A DNA stretch of 64,000 bases from contig JALIRH010000014.1 of assembly GCA_023055505.1 (NCBI GenBank), positions 15,526,501 through 15,590,500 of the forward strand. Direction: 5' to 3'. The notes below the pieces were generated by a model, which did not search any database, was not told where the DNA came from, and was given only the letters and a program-made list of their open reading frames with translations. Made by a program: the position numbers and the translations under genes. Origin of the DNA: Callipepla californica brunnescens (taxonomy: Eukaryota > Chordata > Aves > Galliformes > Odontophoridae). Positions 21,846-35,450 of this stretch are shown here, piece by piece (within the stretch, counting starts at the first letter, position 1; each line of letters begins with the position of its first letter).

Positions 21846-24449
21846 TTTTAATACAGAAGTGGGGAAGGATTTCTGTGGTTGTAGAATCCAGATTTTTGTA
21901 ACAGGGAAAGCAAATCTGTCTGGGTGAGCCCAGCAAGGCAATGGAAATACTGAGCAGTGCTGGCGGGCCTGAGGTCCCATCCCAGCTTCCATCCCTCATT
22001 CCTTCCATCATCCTAACACACTTTTCCAGAATAGGGGAGAGCCAAGTACCAGCAGAAAACCACTCGAGCAGCACCAGCCAGAGCTCACATTTGGAAAAAG
22101 AAAAACCACCAAATGCCCTCATCGTCCCTGCAGTGCAGCAAAAAATCTCAGATCCAAAAACAAGGAGGGCAGCTTCCAGAAGGGCCACTTCTTTTGGAAT
22201 TACAGCATGAAAGAAATAGTCAGAAGTGATCCCCACTGCCGAGGAGAGCTGTGTGGGGAACGGCTTCCCTCCAACGCTGTGTTTCCAACAGGAACATTTC
22301 ACCTCTGGAAAAAGAAGCTTCACATCCCCTGAAAGAAGAGAAGATGTAGCTCACAGCGTAATGGAAAGCTGGCCGCGCTGTTTCCCCGCGCTGGGTTTTC
22401 CTGGTGCTTGCAATGAGTTTCCACAGCAGCACTCAGCTCCAGGCAGGCACTGAGCATCCCGCACAGCAGGAACATTTCCTGGCCTGGCAGCTCTGCTGGC
22501 CTGGCAGAGATTTTTAAAAGAAACCAGGTTCCCCCTGCTAAAAGAGAAACAAAAAATAGACGTGAGTATATTAACTTCTTTGTGCATTATAACGTGGAGA
22601 TTTATACTGCGAACAGAGAAATTTATAAAGCCTGGGGTCTCTCCATGATTTTCTTCTTGTGGTTGATTTTAAAGGTCAAGAAATCTTTTGGTGTTGGGCT
22701 GTTGTGAGCAGTTGTCATACGTGGGGCTCTGCAGCCAGTCTGTAACACATCTCAGCCAGGACAAACATACATCGCTTCCACTCCCCTAAACTTCTATGTA
22801 TTTAGTTCTGAGCCTCAGAAGTCAGGTTCAGGGCTGCTCTCCCTTCTGAATGGCAAAGCAGTGACAACACAGCACTGTCCCCAGCCACGAGGAGCACTGC
22901 TCTGCTGGGAGCAGTGTTCCTGGCCAGGCTCAGCTCCAAGGACTCCCAGTGAGGTGAGAACTGAGCACATCCTTACACACAGCACACAGCAAGCAGTCTC
23001 CAACACATGGTGACCTCAGCACTGTGGGGACAGCTGGGTTTCCCAAACCCAAGCTCTGTTCACACTGAGGTCAACGCAAAAACTCCCATCTGCTCCAATG
23101 TGGTTCGAAGCACTTCAGAAAAATCCCACCCCACCTAATTGTTCAAATTATTACATTGCAAAGGAAATGATGGATTGCTTAGACAAGTTACCATTTATCC
23201 GCTTGCAGGAAAAGGTTAAAGAAATAGCTACACATTTCTCTCATTGCCTGACAACATCTTCTCTAGGGCATCAAACCACTGTCCACTACGTGCCAGACAC
23301 TGCATGCCTTCATCCTTCAGGAAGAACAAGTTCATTGGCCACAGAAGCCCTCTATGCCATAGCTGTGCTTTTCCCCTAGCGTTCAGAGCTTGATTTTATT
23401 AAAAAAAAATAAAATAAAATACAAACACCCATCACAATTTACAGCTGTTTCCCTTTATTTTTCTACAACTTCCACATAAACATTCCAAAATAAGGCAAAC
23501 TATGAACCTTTCGGGCATTGCCCTCCGCTGCTCCTCACCAAGGCTCATTGCTTTCGCACTCAGCCCACTGATATCCAGCAGGACCAGAACCACACGGCGG
23601 AGCTTTCTCAGCCCCCTGTACATCCAGAGGCTGCCTTCAGATGGCAATTACTCCCACAGTGACTTATGTGGTTGAGCTGCTGAGGCCAGTGCTGGCAGGA
23701 AACACATGTTAGAAATTAGTGTGTGTCTGGTACTGTCTCCTTTCTCTGTTTCTCCAGGTGGCTGAGCAGCAGCAAGCGCAAGAGCATTTTGTGATGCTGA
23801 CCCTGGTTAATGTGAGTATAAATACGAGGTTAATGCCCAAAGGATGGTTGGTGAAGGAAAAAGTGAAGAAAAGTAATCAGGATGAAGAAAGTAATTCAAA
23901 CAATTCCTTGAAAAATATACACCTTTGGCTTGTATTCTGACAACAAAGAGCAAGGATTACCGTGAAATAGGAGAATAGCATGTGTTATGTGACTTAGTCC
24001 TCAGGAAGTAAATCAACAACGTAAAGAAGAAGTGAAATCCCTTAGCAAAATGAACGCTGTCACTGTTTGGAAGCAGGCAGCATGCCCCAGCAGAAGGCAG
24101 CATGTGCAGGGCCCTCTGGGTGAGATCAGATGGCTTCTCTCTGCAGACAGATAATACATCCTTTCAGCCTTACACCTCAGCTTATCCTCAGGGTTTTCTA
24201 AACACACTGTACTGAAATGAAAGCCCTGCTGATGTGTCTGCAGAGCCACATGCACCCCCTGCAACACTCCCTGAGCATTCATGGGTGCTGCACACTGTCA
24301 TCTACACATCTCCCCTCTCATTGTCTCTGCAAGGCTCAGGGAAGCTGCGGTGTGGAAGGAGGAGAGCCAGAAGAAATGCAGGGCTTTCAGTTCTAGGGAG
24401 CTTGGTGCAAGCAAAGATCAGGCAGAGCTCTGTCAGAGGGAATATCCAT
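21846..24449. other. Intergenic, nothing firm
   Basis: Unique DNA. The stretch at about 23,120-23,260 is AT-rich with CTAATTG, TTATTACATTGCAAAG and GGATTGC and could be a small regulatory element. An open frame of 93 codons (23,098-23,379) shows no recognisable family. Confidence 0.4.
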
Positions 24450-24590
24450 CACAGAATCATAGAATCATGCAATCATTGGGGTTGGAAAAGATTTCTAAGA
24501 TCCCCAAGACCAACCCATCTCCACTATGCCCACTAATCATGCCCTCAAGTGCCACATCTCCATGGTTCTCAATCACCTTCATGATGGGAG
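24450..24590 (-). mobile_element. CR1 LINE 3' fragment
   Basis: Antisense tail (CACAGAATCATAGAATCATG), then GGGTTGGAAAAGATTTCTAAG, CAAGACCAACCC and the CTAATCATGCCCTCAAGTGCC block. These match a CR1 subfamily distinct from the copies with GGAAGGGACC. Truncated near 24,590. Confidence 0.9.
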
Positions 24591-27500
24591 CTCATCTCTG
24601 TCATTTTCTTGTCTTTATATATTTCTTCTCGACTATACCTAGCATTTTGATACATCATATCCTTAAGTTCCAAAACACCTTTAAGCAAAAAGGACCTGTG
24701 GTTTCGCCATCAATCTGCTGGCTTACCTCAGAGTGATGTGACATTTACATGGCGGGAGGTGAAGGCTCTGCACTTCTGGCTGGGGCAAGCTGCTCCTTGG
24801 GATGGCAGCACTGCCAGGGCATGCAGGAGACATGACAGAGAAAGGAGGTTGAACTTTGCCTTCTCCCTTTTCCAGCCCTCTCAAATTGACCTTCCCTGAG
24901 CCATTCAATGATGTTATGTTGGCAATTAAATGTACTAAGTCCTGCAATTTTTAATGCCAGAGACTATAGTATTTTCCTGTGGGAAGGAAGAGGGAAATTC
25001 TTGCTCCCTCCCCCACCGCAAGCTCATGCAAAGCACAATCTGTCCCAAAGCTTTAATAAATTTTTATGCATACTTCATACCAGTTTCTGCTCTCAGATTC
25101 GTCAAGGTAACTCTAAAAGAAGCAGACTCCAGTGGAGCTGCTCCACTTTCCCTCATAGCAGCACTGCCCATTCTATGCTCAAAGGGAAATGATGGGAACA
25201 GGGCTTGGAGGCCCTTTGCAGGGTATCTTCTGGCTTTTCCCAAGGCTTGCTTCATTACCAATGATCTTTGTTGACAGACAGCTATGTTTCATGTCCCAAG
25301 ACTGCAGGGGAAGTCAAAGCAAAGGGCCAAGACATGTATCCCCAGATGATGAAGGGATCAGGGTAAGAGAAGCAGCTCTTATTCATAAAAAGGAACATTC
25401 CCTGAACATTATGGCCAGTGCAGGAGAAGATAAGTGTGCATACACCTCCATTCCTGGTTTATAGTGTTGGAGATGGTCGTTAGGAAGGACTTTTTTTTCT
25501 AGAGAGAAGCTTTCAGCATGAACAATAGGCAAGGATGTGAATACTTCTACAATTGCCTATAAATTCTTGCTGAATGCGTAGCAGGGAGTGTTAAGAATGA
25601 GCTTGCTTGGTTACAAAATCATATTCCATGTCATTTCAGACACAATGAAATGAAAATTAATATAATGCATGTTTTCAGCCTTCCACAGGACAATCATCTC
25701 ATCAAGCAGCAAAGTACAGCTCAGCTTCTGCTCCTATCTTCTCTGGGGACTGCAGACTGGAGAGAAGTTTTGAGCCTTAGGTACCCCCTGCCCATCCTGG
25801 CCATTCCAGTTCAGCTTGGCATCACATTTTTTGCTTTTAGGTTGCTTTTCCCCTCCTTTCTTGTAAACATGTGCCAGTGGGGGATCAGGGAAGGAAGGAA
25901 TCTGCAGCTGGAAGATGTCCCACTGAATGCAGAAGTCCAACATGAGGCTGGTACCCAGACAAGCCTTGAGCTTGCCTTCTCCTGGTGCTTGTTCCCTTGT
26001 TTCTGACAGTGCAGTGCCACAGGAGCAGCACTACATCTTTGTGTCATCTGTGAAATAAGCTTTGTCAGGCCTCACCATGTCTCCCAGTAACACGTTAAAA
26101 TACACCACATTGCGTGGAATCGTGAGCTGCAGACAAAAAGCTGGCCTAGAAACACTCCTCCCTCAAAGAAAACCAGACATCCTCACAAGACCTTCAGTTA
26201 CCCCTCAGTCACCTTCTCCTCTCTGCTCTTCTCATCCTTACAGCCCCTGGAAAACAGATGGTGCCTGCAGCTCGCCTGTGAGCTTAATGAATCTGGTGTC
26301 TGGTGGGCCAAGGGAGAGGAAGCATGGTGCAGAAAGCGGGGCTGCATTGAGGGGCCCCCACCAGGTGCTCTCCAATTCCCTATGAATTTCAGCGTGAGCC
26401 CCATGGGGGTGTAATTCATCCTAAGGAACTATTCACCTGCCCTGTGGGGGGGCAGGAGAGGGACACCTCCTCCTCCTCCAGCAGAAAGCTGTGCCCAAGA
26501 TGCCCCTGCTCTATCCCAAACAATTCATGAGCTCAGGAGGCAGATAATGCCATTGCATTTTGCTGTTGGCAAATGTATCTGAATTTATCTCCTGTGGACT
26601 CCCCAGAGGAAACACATGCACCAGCTTTCCCTTGCTGGTTGGACACAGACACAGCCCATCCCTGCATGTTCTCAGAGTGCCTCAGGGAGCAACATTGCTA
26701 TAAATGCTGTATTTCTATATGCTTTTCCCTCTTAGATTTATTCTGGCAGGAACCCTGGCACGACCATCAGGCAAGTCTCTAAAGCTACTACCTGCTGCTG
26801 CTCAGTCAGCTGTGGGGATAAGCCCCCACGTGCACAAACTAATGACAGGAGAAAGTCTCCTTCCAACAGCAGCTTGGGAGCAAGCACTGCAGCCATCAGC
26901 ACCTAGCACTCATCTGTCAAGCTCAGGTCCAACCTGGATCAAACATGTGCCAAAAATATGGACAAACGCAGCCTGGGGTAATGCTGAATGCTTATAATCA
27001 GCTCATAAAGAGGACTTTCATCAGCTGCTTATGCAGCTTCCCTGTCCAGGGAGGCTGAAGTGATGAGTTCGGTGGCTTGGTGTTATCCTTCTCTCTGCCC
27101 CAAGCTGCAGGAGGCTGAAGGAATGGTGAGGAAGAAGGAAATAACAGGGTGGATTTAGCTACTTTCTAATTTGAATCTCAGTTTGCTAGAGAAAATCAGA
27201 CAGCTCTTATAGGTATGTGCTGGGCTTATCTTCCCAACACAGCTCTCAGAAAGGAAATCTATTTCCAGCTGAACTCAAGCTGCACTCAGGCTCATGTTTT
27301 GGGTAACACTGTCTTCGTTGTTGGCTACAGGACATAGGTGTCTTCCCAAATGCTTCAGCATTCTGCACAGGGCCATAAAATACCATTTCCTCCCTCATTC
27401 TGATGGAGCAGAAGGAAGAAACAGCCACGATCCCACAACGCGCAGAGAGCTCAGCCTCTGCTTTAATGAGCTGCTATCACCCTGACAGGAGAGCAGAAGT

Positions 27501-29134
27501 ATTTCAAGACATTGCTCAGCAGCTGCATTGCCAAGTTAATGATCTGTTCATTGCCAGAGCACACACACATTCAGACTGAAGGGGATAGAGTCATCCTACT
27601 CCCCTTGAACCCTGTGAAATTAACAGGAATGCAACGACAGAATGGCGTCAAAGGGAAGAAGCCGTGATCACCTCAGGAGGTGGGCTGCACGTTTGGGTAC
27701 GGTAGATGCATTTAGGGATGTCTAACAAAAATCATCGTGCCCCAAAAGGAGGCAAATGATAGAAAAGCACCGTATGTGAGAGAATCAAAGTTGGACTGGC
27801 AGGAGTGAGTTGCTTTGCTTCGATGAGTGGAAAATTCTATGGAACAAAATGACATAAAAAAAATCAACAGAATAATTCCGGGATGAGAACAGGATTGTTA
27901 TTTTAACACACTTGAGTGTAAACAGAGAAACTGGAGGACTGTGTCCGTATCTGAAGATTTTTCTAAAAGAAGAGCTTGAATTTACAGACAGAAAATTATT
28001 GAGAGGCAAAAGCTTGTTATATAAAGGTATATAAAAGTTATAAAAAAGCACCCTGTCTGAGGCAAAGCCACTTGGGTGCTCAGAGCACAGGCTCTCAGAA
28101 CGTGTTTTGCTGTTGCCCAAGTGTCTCAGTTTGCTGAAGTAATTCTGAAGTGTTTATATAGAAATGAGAATTGCGGTGAAGCATTTTGAAATCACCTCTG
28201 AGCTCTGAGGACAGAGCACTTGAGCATCCAAGTTTGCCGGGGAGGAAGAACTTTGGGGAACAGAACCTCAGAGCAGCCAAGGACAATTCTGCAGAGAGGG
28301 AAAATTAAGCAGGCAGGAGGAGAAGCAGGGGAGGGCTGAGAGGCACAGCCATGAAAAAGCCTCTTCACATATCCACGGCCTTGAGGACAAATAACTTTCA
28401 AGCACTCTCACAATCACGAGAGCGGGGGAATTGAGGAGAATGAGAGTTTGCATTCAAAATGCTTCTGATAAATTGAAGAACTCATTGGCATGAGCTCAGC
28501 TCTTCCCCAGCGCTCTGCTGTGGAGCGGTTGGGTTTGCAGGAGGTAAAGCTGCATTGGCATCGTGGGCTGTGATCCTCCAGAGCCCAACTGCAGCCCAAA
28601 GAGCACAGAGAATCTGAAATGTGCTGCTCGAGAGTTGAGGATATCAGTGCCACCGATATCCTGTGGGAAGCTGGAAAATAATAAGTATGTCTAAGAGAGG
28701 CTTTTCTTTTATTGCACGAGGCAAAATGGATGCCGTGTGCTTTGTTTCAAAATTAGGATGTTTAAAACATTACATTTTAGTGAAGGTTTCCTTCTTCAGG
28801 TCCTCACACACTGTATGTCATTCATTCCAGAACTCAACTCATTCTTTCATACGCAAAACCCTTTCACTGCCAGCTTTGTGTAGGATGAAAAACTTGTTTC
28901 CCTGGATGCAAGGTGCATTGCCCTCCCTACTGTATGCAGGCAGCCTTGGTCCCAACACACACCTGCCACTTCTCAGAGGCTCACTGACCACATCCCCCTC
29001 TTGGGACTGATGTGCAGTTCTTGGGTGAGCTACAGCTCACACTGTGACTTGCACCAAACACTGCTTTCATATTAGAGATGCTCCAAGCGCAACTCTCAGC
29101 TATAGAACAAAATTAAACAAAATAAAAGAAACAT
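24591..29134. other. Intergenic, nothing recognised
   Basis: About 4.5 kb of unique-looking DNA without simple arrays. A weak CR1-like phrase near 26,010-26,090 is not strong enough to call. No coding frame with family resemblance. Confidence 0.45.
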
Positions 29135-29340
29135 GAAGTCACAAAATTACAGAGTATCCCATGTCGGGAGGGACCCACAAGGATCACAGAATCCAATACC
29201 TGGCTCCACACCGGATCACCCAGAATTCAAACCATGTATCTGAGAGTGTTGTCCAAGCATTCCTTGGAACTCAGCTAGGCCTGGCACCATGACCACTGCC
29301 CTGGAGAGCCTGCTGCATGCCCACCACCCTTCAGACAGGG
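29135..29340 (-). mobile_element. CR1 LINE 3' fragment
   Basis: Antisense landmarks CCATGTCGGGAGGGACC, AAGGATCACAGAATCCAA, GGATCACCCAGAATTCAAACC, CTGAGAGTGTTGTCCAAGC, CATGACCACTGCCCTGG and GAGCCTGCTGCATGCCCACCA occur in order. This is a well-known avian CR1 subfamily tail with moderate divergence. Confidence 0.9.
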
Positions 29341-32039
29341 TCTACCAGAGGATAAGCACAGGCTTAGTGCACTCTATTCTGCAAACCAACCAGAGTTCGG
29401 GTTTCAGCTCTGCAAGGCAGAGAATTATAGACTCAGTGCTTAGCACATAAAGAGTCTCTCCTGCTCTGTAGAAGCTCTTTTCCAGAGCACATCTGAAACA
29501 AGACTGGACAGAAAACAGAAATGGAAAAGAAAAGACCAGTTCCCACACTAAGTGAGAAAGTGAGAAGGAGGTCTAAGAAGAGTTCATCATTTCTCAAAGC
29601 AGTGTTTGCTGCTTCAGATAAATATGTTTGGGTCTGAGCCGGGGTCATGCTGTGCCACCAGGGGTACCTTCCTTTTCTTTCTTGGAGCTTTTTGTGGGTG
29701 GCTCAGCAAGAAAGAACAGTTTCCCAGAATTGCAAGTTTTCTCACAATGTGCTTCACACGGTCATTGTAAGTGCATCCAACGATGTCCTCAGTGCCATCA
29801 GGGCAAACCCGGGGCTCAGTAGTACCCTGAAACCTCTCTGTGCAAGCAGAGCCAAGGCTCTTCCAGAAGGAGCTGCAGAATTTAATTAACTCTGCTCCAT
29901 GTTTGCAGCCCTGTGATTTCTCTTACCTTTAACGTGAACTCACATATGGATTAAAGTGAAATAAAACCTACAATTTGAGTTCAATTCAAAGCTGATTGGA
30001 AACATGTATTACCTTTCCTTGACCCGACAGTGAGAAGGGAAGTTATTACAGTTCTTTAGTGAGTTTGTAAACTCTTTACTGCTGTGGCAGTTTTAATCCT
30101 GCTGAGAGAAAATCTGATCAGGAAAATAAATTGCCCCCATTTTATTCTGGTGTTGCACAGTCTCAGGTTTGAATAGCAAATAAGCATCAAATTCTTTTGG
30201 AATCAACATGTGAGAGTATTATCAGCATCGAAGCGGCTATTTGAGGCTAAACAATAAACAACTGTAAATAATAATAAAGACATGCTCCAGATCTTTAATA
30301 TGCTGGCACAAGGCAGGAGGAAATGGAAATTTAGAAGGTTCTGTGATCGAGAAACAAGTGATGTGTGTGAGCAAACTGTGCCAACACGCTGCTGGAGGAG
30401 CCACCAGGTTGCCACCATCCTTTGCAAGCCTGTACATATCCCAGAGTCACATGGAAGAGATGCAAAGTACTGGAAGCTGTTTGATGGCAATGAGGATGCA
30501 GCAGGGAAGGGATGGAGCCCCCAGCCCAGAGCACAGCCCTGCACTAATGAGCTCTAGGAGCTGTTTGCATGTCAGCAAATTACACTGGAAACAAAGCACG
30601 CGCTGTGAGCGATGGGGCTGATTAACACATTACATGGGGCAGAATTGAATTTTCTCTCTCCTGAGGGCTTCAGACCAAGGCAGGATGCTGCTCTGGAAGA
30701 CGTGTTTTGGTGAAGCAGACGTGATGAGGTTCCAAGCAGAAATGAGCAGGGCAATGTTTATTGGCCTGTGATAGATGCGGTGTACCCGAGGTGTGCTTCA
30801 TCTAATGCTCTTCCTGCTTCCCATGCCATGAATCTCTGAGCAAAAAGAAAGACACAGGAAATCTAAATCAAATAATCTGGAGGCTCTGCTCAAGTAATCA
30901 AACGCTTTGTGCAGGCTGCTGTGCCCAGCTAGCACTGTGTTTCCCGTGATTCTTTTTGTGCACTGGCACTGTGGTAAGGCACCAGTTCCACTGCAGCATG
31001 GGGCTCCCAGATTTTCCTTTCAGAGGACCAGGAGGAGTGGGCTCTGCTCATTCCCAGCCTGTGAGACCTCAGCTCATCCCTATGCCATGTCCACAGGGAA
31101 GGAGCCAATGTGTCAGCGTCAAAGACCAACTGCATTCCTTTTGGCAATGGAGTCAAGTGCTACTCCGGTGTTATTTTCAAGAGCATAATGACACATCCCT
31201 TCTAGTATCGCCACTTTTTGCATGGTGCAATGGTAAAACGGAAAAAAAAAAGCCAATAAACTGATGATGAAAATGAATCAGAAGATGACCCAGTGCAAAT
31301 AGAGCATAAAGGGATAACTTTCTGGGTTTGTTCCTGACATCTGTTCCTTCTGACACACAGCATTACAGGGAGTGATCATCTGTTTTCATGGGTGAACAGA
31401 GAACTAGTGGTAAAAGAAAAACAAAATCAGAAAGCATGTCAGATGTGTATAATGGCTGACAACTCAGATGAAGCAGCAGTCAGGGCTGGAGCACGGATTT
31501 GTTAACAAGAAGGAGGCAGTGGATGGGTGCAGCATGCTGTTTCCCCCACCTTCCCCTGCTACAACCTGCCTGCAGGGCTCCCAGCCTGAGGTTCAAGCCT
31601 TGAGCTTCAGGATGAGGATTTGATCATGTTCTGCTTGTCCAAAAGCCACCTTCCTGAATTTCGTTGCATTCCCTCCTCTTGTCTTTCAGCAAAAACTAAT
31701 CGTCCCTGTTCAGTTTCTCTATCCACACACAGTTTCGCTGATTCCCACTCCCATCCAATCTCCTCCTTCCCAAGCAGAAATCCTTCTGCTTAGCCTCTCT
31801 TTTCATGGCAGCAGTCATGTATTTCTGGCTCTTGTTCTCCAGACCATCCTCAGCCCAAAGCCCTCCGGCAGCTGCTAAATCAGGAGTGATGTTCCCCACC
31901 ACTGCCAGAGGACACAGCCCTGCCCCAGCCCTGCCCTGCTCCCTCCTCAGCCCCAATACCAAGCTCACATTGGAGGATCCAGGATAGGAACTTGGAGCCC
32001 TCTCCAGCAGCATTGCAGCCAGCTGACCGTGCTCCCCCT
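29341..32039. other. Intergenic, nothing recognised
   Basis: Unique DNA with short A runs only. No RNA gene or coding frame with family resemblance was seen. Confidence 0.45.
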
Positions 32040-32150
32040 GACCTGATTTGATTTTCTGTCATTAAACAACAAGGTCGGGTCCAGAGTATCGAAAGCCTTG
32101 GAGTGGTCAATGTAAACTACACCCGTCACAAGCTCCTGATCTGCAGCCAA
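32040..32150 (-). pseudogene. Degenerate CR1 reverse-transcriptase fragment
   Basis: On the minus strand a short frame reads VVYIDHSKAFDTLDPTLL. This resembles RT motif A of CR1-type LINEs, usually close to DVIYLDFSKAFDTVSH. The sequence before and after does not continue as a clean RT, so it is a small decayed piece of ORF2. No tail is recognised nearby. The match is short, but the SKAFDT core with the Asp and aromatic context is specific. Confidence 0.65.
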
Positions 32151-32709
32151 AGCTAACTCATTAGGTACCAGAGAAACAGCAGTTGCAACACTGTTTTTCT
32201 TGAAATGCTGACTGCAGTGGGGATATTATATGAGGAATGTTTAACTGAAATATATTTTTTACTCGGTCGGTAATAACCCTGTGAGGTTTGTAATTGCTCA
32301 GGTCTTGCAGGTCATGTGTTATTAAAATGTAGTTATTAATTTTGCATACCTACCAATGTCTGGTGTAGTGCTCTGGGAGACAAAAGAGACATTTTGGGGA
32401 TTGGAAAAGAAATCAGTGCTGTTGGAGGAGGCAGAAGGGGGCACAGTGGGACAGGCAGGGTGAGCAGGGTGGGCAGTGGGGATTCTGCCATTTCCCCTCT
32501 GTTACAGCAAGCTCTGCAAACTTTTCTCTCCATCCACAAGGTAGAAAGGAGAGGAACTTACAATTAAACTGTTCTGAATCTGGGAGAAACTGATTCAGAT
32601 CTACCTACAGCTATTTGCATTGAGGAGCAGAACCAGAGCAGGACCAGCTCAGGCTGCCATGTTTTTAGGACTACAGCAGTAGGGAGATCAACTCATTTAA
32701 AATCATTAC
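32151..32709. other. Intergenic, nothing recognised
   Basis: Unique DNA between the RT remnant and the next CR1 tail, with an AT-rich part at 32,215-32,345. Confidence 0.4.
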
Positions 32710-32944
32710 GAGAGATAACAGCCTTAAGTTGCACCAGGGAGGGTTCAAATTGGATACTGGGAACAATTTCTTCTCTGAAAGATCATTCAGGCACTGGCAC
32801 AGGTTGCCCAGGGAGGTGGGGTCACTGTCCATGGAGATGTTCCAGAACAGTGGAGATGTGACACTTAGGGGACACGCTCAGGCAGCATGGTGGGGGTGGG
32901 TTGGGCTTGGACTTGGGGATCTGAGAGGTCTTTTCCAACTGTAG
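32710..32944 (+). mobile_element. CR1 LINE 3' end, sense orientation
   Basis: Sense landmarks: TTAAGTTGCACCAGGGAGGG, TTGGATACTGGGAACAATTTC, AGGCACTGGCACAGGTTGCC, CATGGAGATGTTCCAGA and GAGAGGTCTTTTCCAACTG. The final octamer tail is lost. It is the rightmost clear CR1 in the window. Confidence 0.9.
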
Positions 32945-35140
32945 GAAGGTAAATCAAGTTTTTCTTGCAAAGCAGAGATCTCTCCTAATGCCAACACATG
33001 GGTCAGGAGTGCTCAGAGAGCAAGATGGAGAAAATCATCCTGGAACACCACAAACCTTTCCTTCTCTCACCATTAATTAGAGCAGGGTTAATAGGCTCAT
33101 GGGAACATTCAGCAACCATTACTCTGTGCACAGACCCAAGAGGGCTGGACAGTGAGATGTGTGGAGGGGATGGGATGGAGATGATGGGAGATGGGGATGG
33201 GTTTGGGAAGAAATCTTTCCTTGTACTGCTCCCTTCCTGGCTCATGAGCCTGCCTGCTCACCACTACACATTTCAGCCAGGCTTTCAGCATTGCTTTTGT
33301 TCTCATTCTGCCTCTAAAAACTTGCCAGGGAAATGCTGTGCTAACACGTTCGCCTGTGCTGTGCTCGGCACATGAAGGGAGAAGGGGGGGACGCACAGGC
33401 ACCGAAACCCCGAGGTCACCGCAGCGATGAGAAGCACAGAGCAGGCTTTGTGCAGATTTGCCCTGCCAGCTCCCTTCATTCTTGACTTGAAACACTTGCT
33501 GATAATCCACTCCTTGACCTCTCCTACACAGGATGCAGTGTCACTATATGGAAGCCATATGGAACAAAGGGATCGCTCTCAGTACACGCTGAGCATAAGA
33601 AATAAAGTTTACAATGGCACTGTAACCAAGGCAGCTGGGTCGGCACCTTGCCAGTGTGCCTTGGTGCTGGCAGTTGGCAGCTCATGTGCCTGGTGTGACG
33701 AAGTGTGGCACATCAGCCTTTCCTAAAGCACATTTCAGCCAGACGATGTGTTTGTAACTCTCTGTGACTGAACTAGCTCCTGAATTTATTGTCCAGCTCT
33801 TTTTTTTTTTTCCCTCCCCTTTGAATAATCATTAAAACTGTGAAATGCTTTCTAGAACATGAGAAACAGATACAATTCTTGATGTTCCTGTTCCTTTGAA
33901 GGAGGATACCTGGTTCCCATTAATACCCTGCATGTTATGAGATATAGCTACGGACAATTTGCTTTCTAGCGATTGCAGATTGAAGTACAAAGCTCAGTAA
34001 TGCTCTGAAAATACACCGAGTTTGTGCTCCAAATGTTTTAAATGTGCACAACATATCTCATGTCTAAAAGGTAGGAATACCTCATTATTTGCAGATTGGT
34101 CCCCTGACAGGACCCGAGCAGCTCCCACCAGGATCAATGACCTATGTGTGTGTTCGAGGGACCCAGCTCAAAAGCAGCATTATTTTACAAGGAAAGACTC
34201 CAAATTTGCCCCTTCAGCACAGAAACGTCTGCAAGGCTCCGAATACCCCTGGCAGCAGATTTAGAAGCACGGAGCTCCGTGTAAGGTTTTGACCTTCTTG
34301 TTCCACGTTTCTTCCCTAATCTTGTTCCCTAATAGCAGAAAAGATGTTCTGGCAGATACAGCAGTCACCTGATGGCCAAATTCTAGCCGGCATTTCCCCC
34401 TCTCATGTACCGACAAGGCGCTAGCCGTGCCCTGCCCCGGCTCGCAGCACTTCTGGAGCAGATGGTTGGAGGCAATTTGAAGCCAGCATCTTGTCTCCCC
34501 GCTCCTTCACCTTTCAAGAGGGTTTTATTGGAAATCTCATCTGCTCCCATTGGTTTGGGACTGAGCCAGCCCTCAGTGAGAAATGGCCCATTTCCCGCTT
34601 CATTTCCCCCAGAAACTTCATGGGGAGTGCTCAGGGAAGCTTGACGGCTCCCAGCCAAACCCTGCCCTAAAAGCCCAGCACAGGCACAACCCACAGCCAG
34701 AAGCAAACCGCCCGGTTTGATGGCACCACGCAGGGGCTGGAGGAGCACCCCAAAGCACTGTGCTTGCTTTCAGTCTCCATCAGTCCCTTCTGTCTTGGCC
34801 AGAAGGCAACACACATACCTGTAGCAAATCAAAGGAATATCTGGAGCAAGGAATTTCTCATTGTATGGCATGGCACAGGCAATGGCTTCTTCAGCAAGAC
34901 AGGTGAAACCCTCCAGTTATCATCTGGAAAGAAACGGGGCCAGGTATTCACTTATCAGGTTTAAGTGTTCAGTATCCAGTTTGGAAAAAGATGGAGGAAA
35001 ATGTGTGTTTTGAAGCAGAGATTGGGTGACCTTCCTCGCACACAGAACCCAGCTTGCTCCTCCAGACTTTCGGGTGGCAGAAAACAAGAAGGGCAAAGTG
35101 TGTCCTTTCTTGTAAGCTAGCAGCTGACCTCAGCACAGCC
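32945..35140. other. Intergenic, unique DNA
   Basis: No mobile element or gene recognised. The part at about 34,285-34,400 has TTGACCTTC and two CCCTAAT cores and might be regulatory. A T run lies near 33,801-33,811. Confidence 0.4.
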
Positions 35141-35149
35141 GGAGGGCAT

Positions 35150-35450
35150 TTTAAACCTATCTCTGCCTTTATTATGTGTGTCATATGCCCCTATTCATCC
35201 TTTGTAGTTTAAAGCAAAAATGACCTTTTATAGCTATCTGAAGCGTAATTTTGCTCATGTTCTCCACTCTCACCATTTGTTTTGAGTTAAATATCAAACA
35301 GATGTGCACCCATTTTTAAAAAAAAATATTTAATATTAGAGAGCATGCCCTCATATAAGACTGGGAAAGCCTTTCAGGGAAATAAGCCTTTCAAATAAAA
35401 AGGCATATTAGTAATTTTAAGGTGATTTTAACTGTATATTTTCAAGCATT
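35150..35450. promoter_or_regulatory. Candidate conserved non-coding element
   Basis: AT-rich unique block with CTTTATTATGTGTGTCATATG, GACCTTTTATAGC, TTAAATATCAAACAG, AAATATTTAATATTAG and CATATTAGTAATTTTAAG. Many homeodomain, MEF2-like and TALE-like cores lie within 300 bases, without simple repeats. Called by appearance. Confidence 0.4.

Noticed and set aside
21826..22323. 165-codon minus-strand frame
   Set aside because: It starts next to the CR1 tail and shows no recognisable domain.
23098..23379. 93-codon + strand frame with a helical-looking middle
   Set aside because: No paralogue or domain recognised and no splice or translation-start support. Kept only as a possible regulatory stretch.
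26010..26110. Possible CR1 internal phrase (GTCATCTGTGAAATAAGC...)
   Set aside because: It resembles a phrase in antisense CR1, but only over about 20 bases, without ordered neighbours.
30395..30415. CTCF-like site (CCACCAGGTTGCC)
   Set aside because: It breaks the GG-GC core of the motif, clearly weaker than the site at 40,010.
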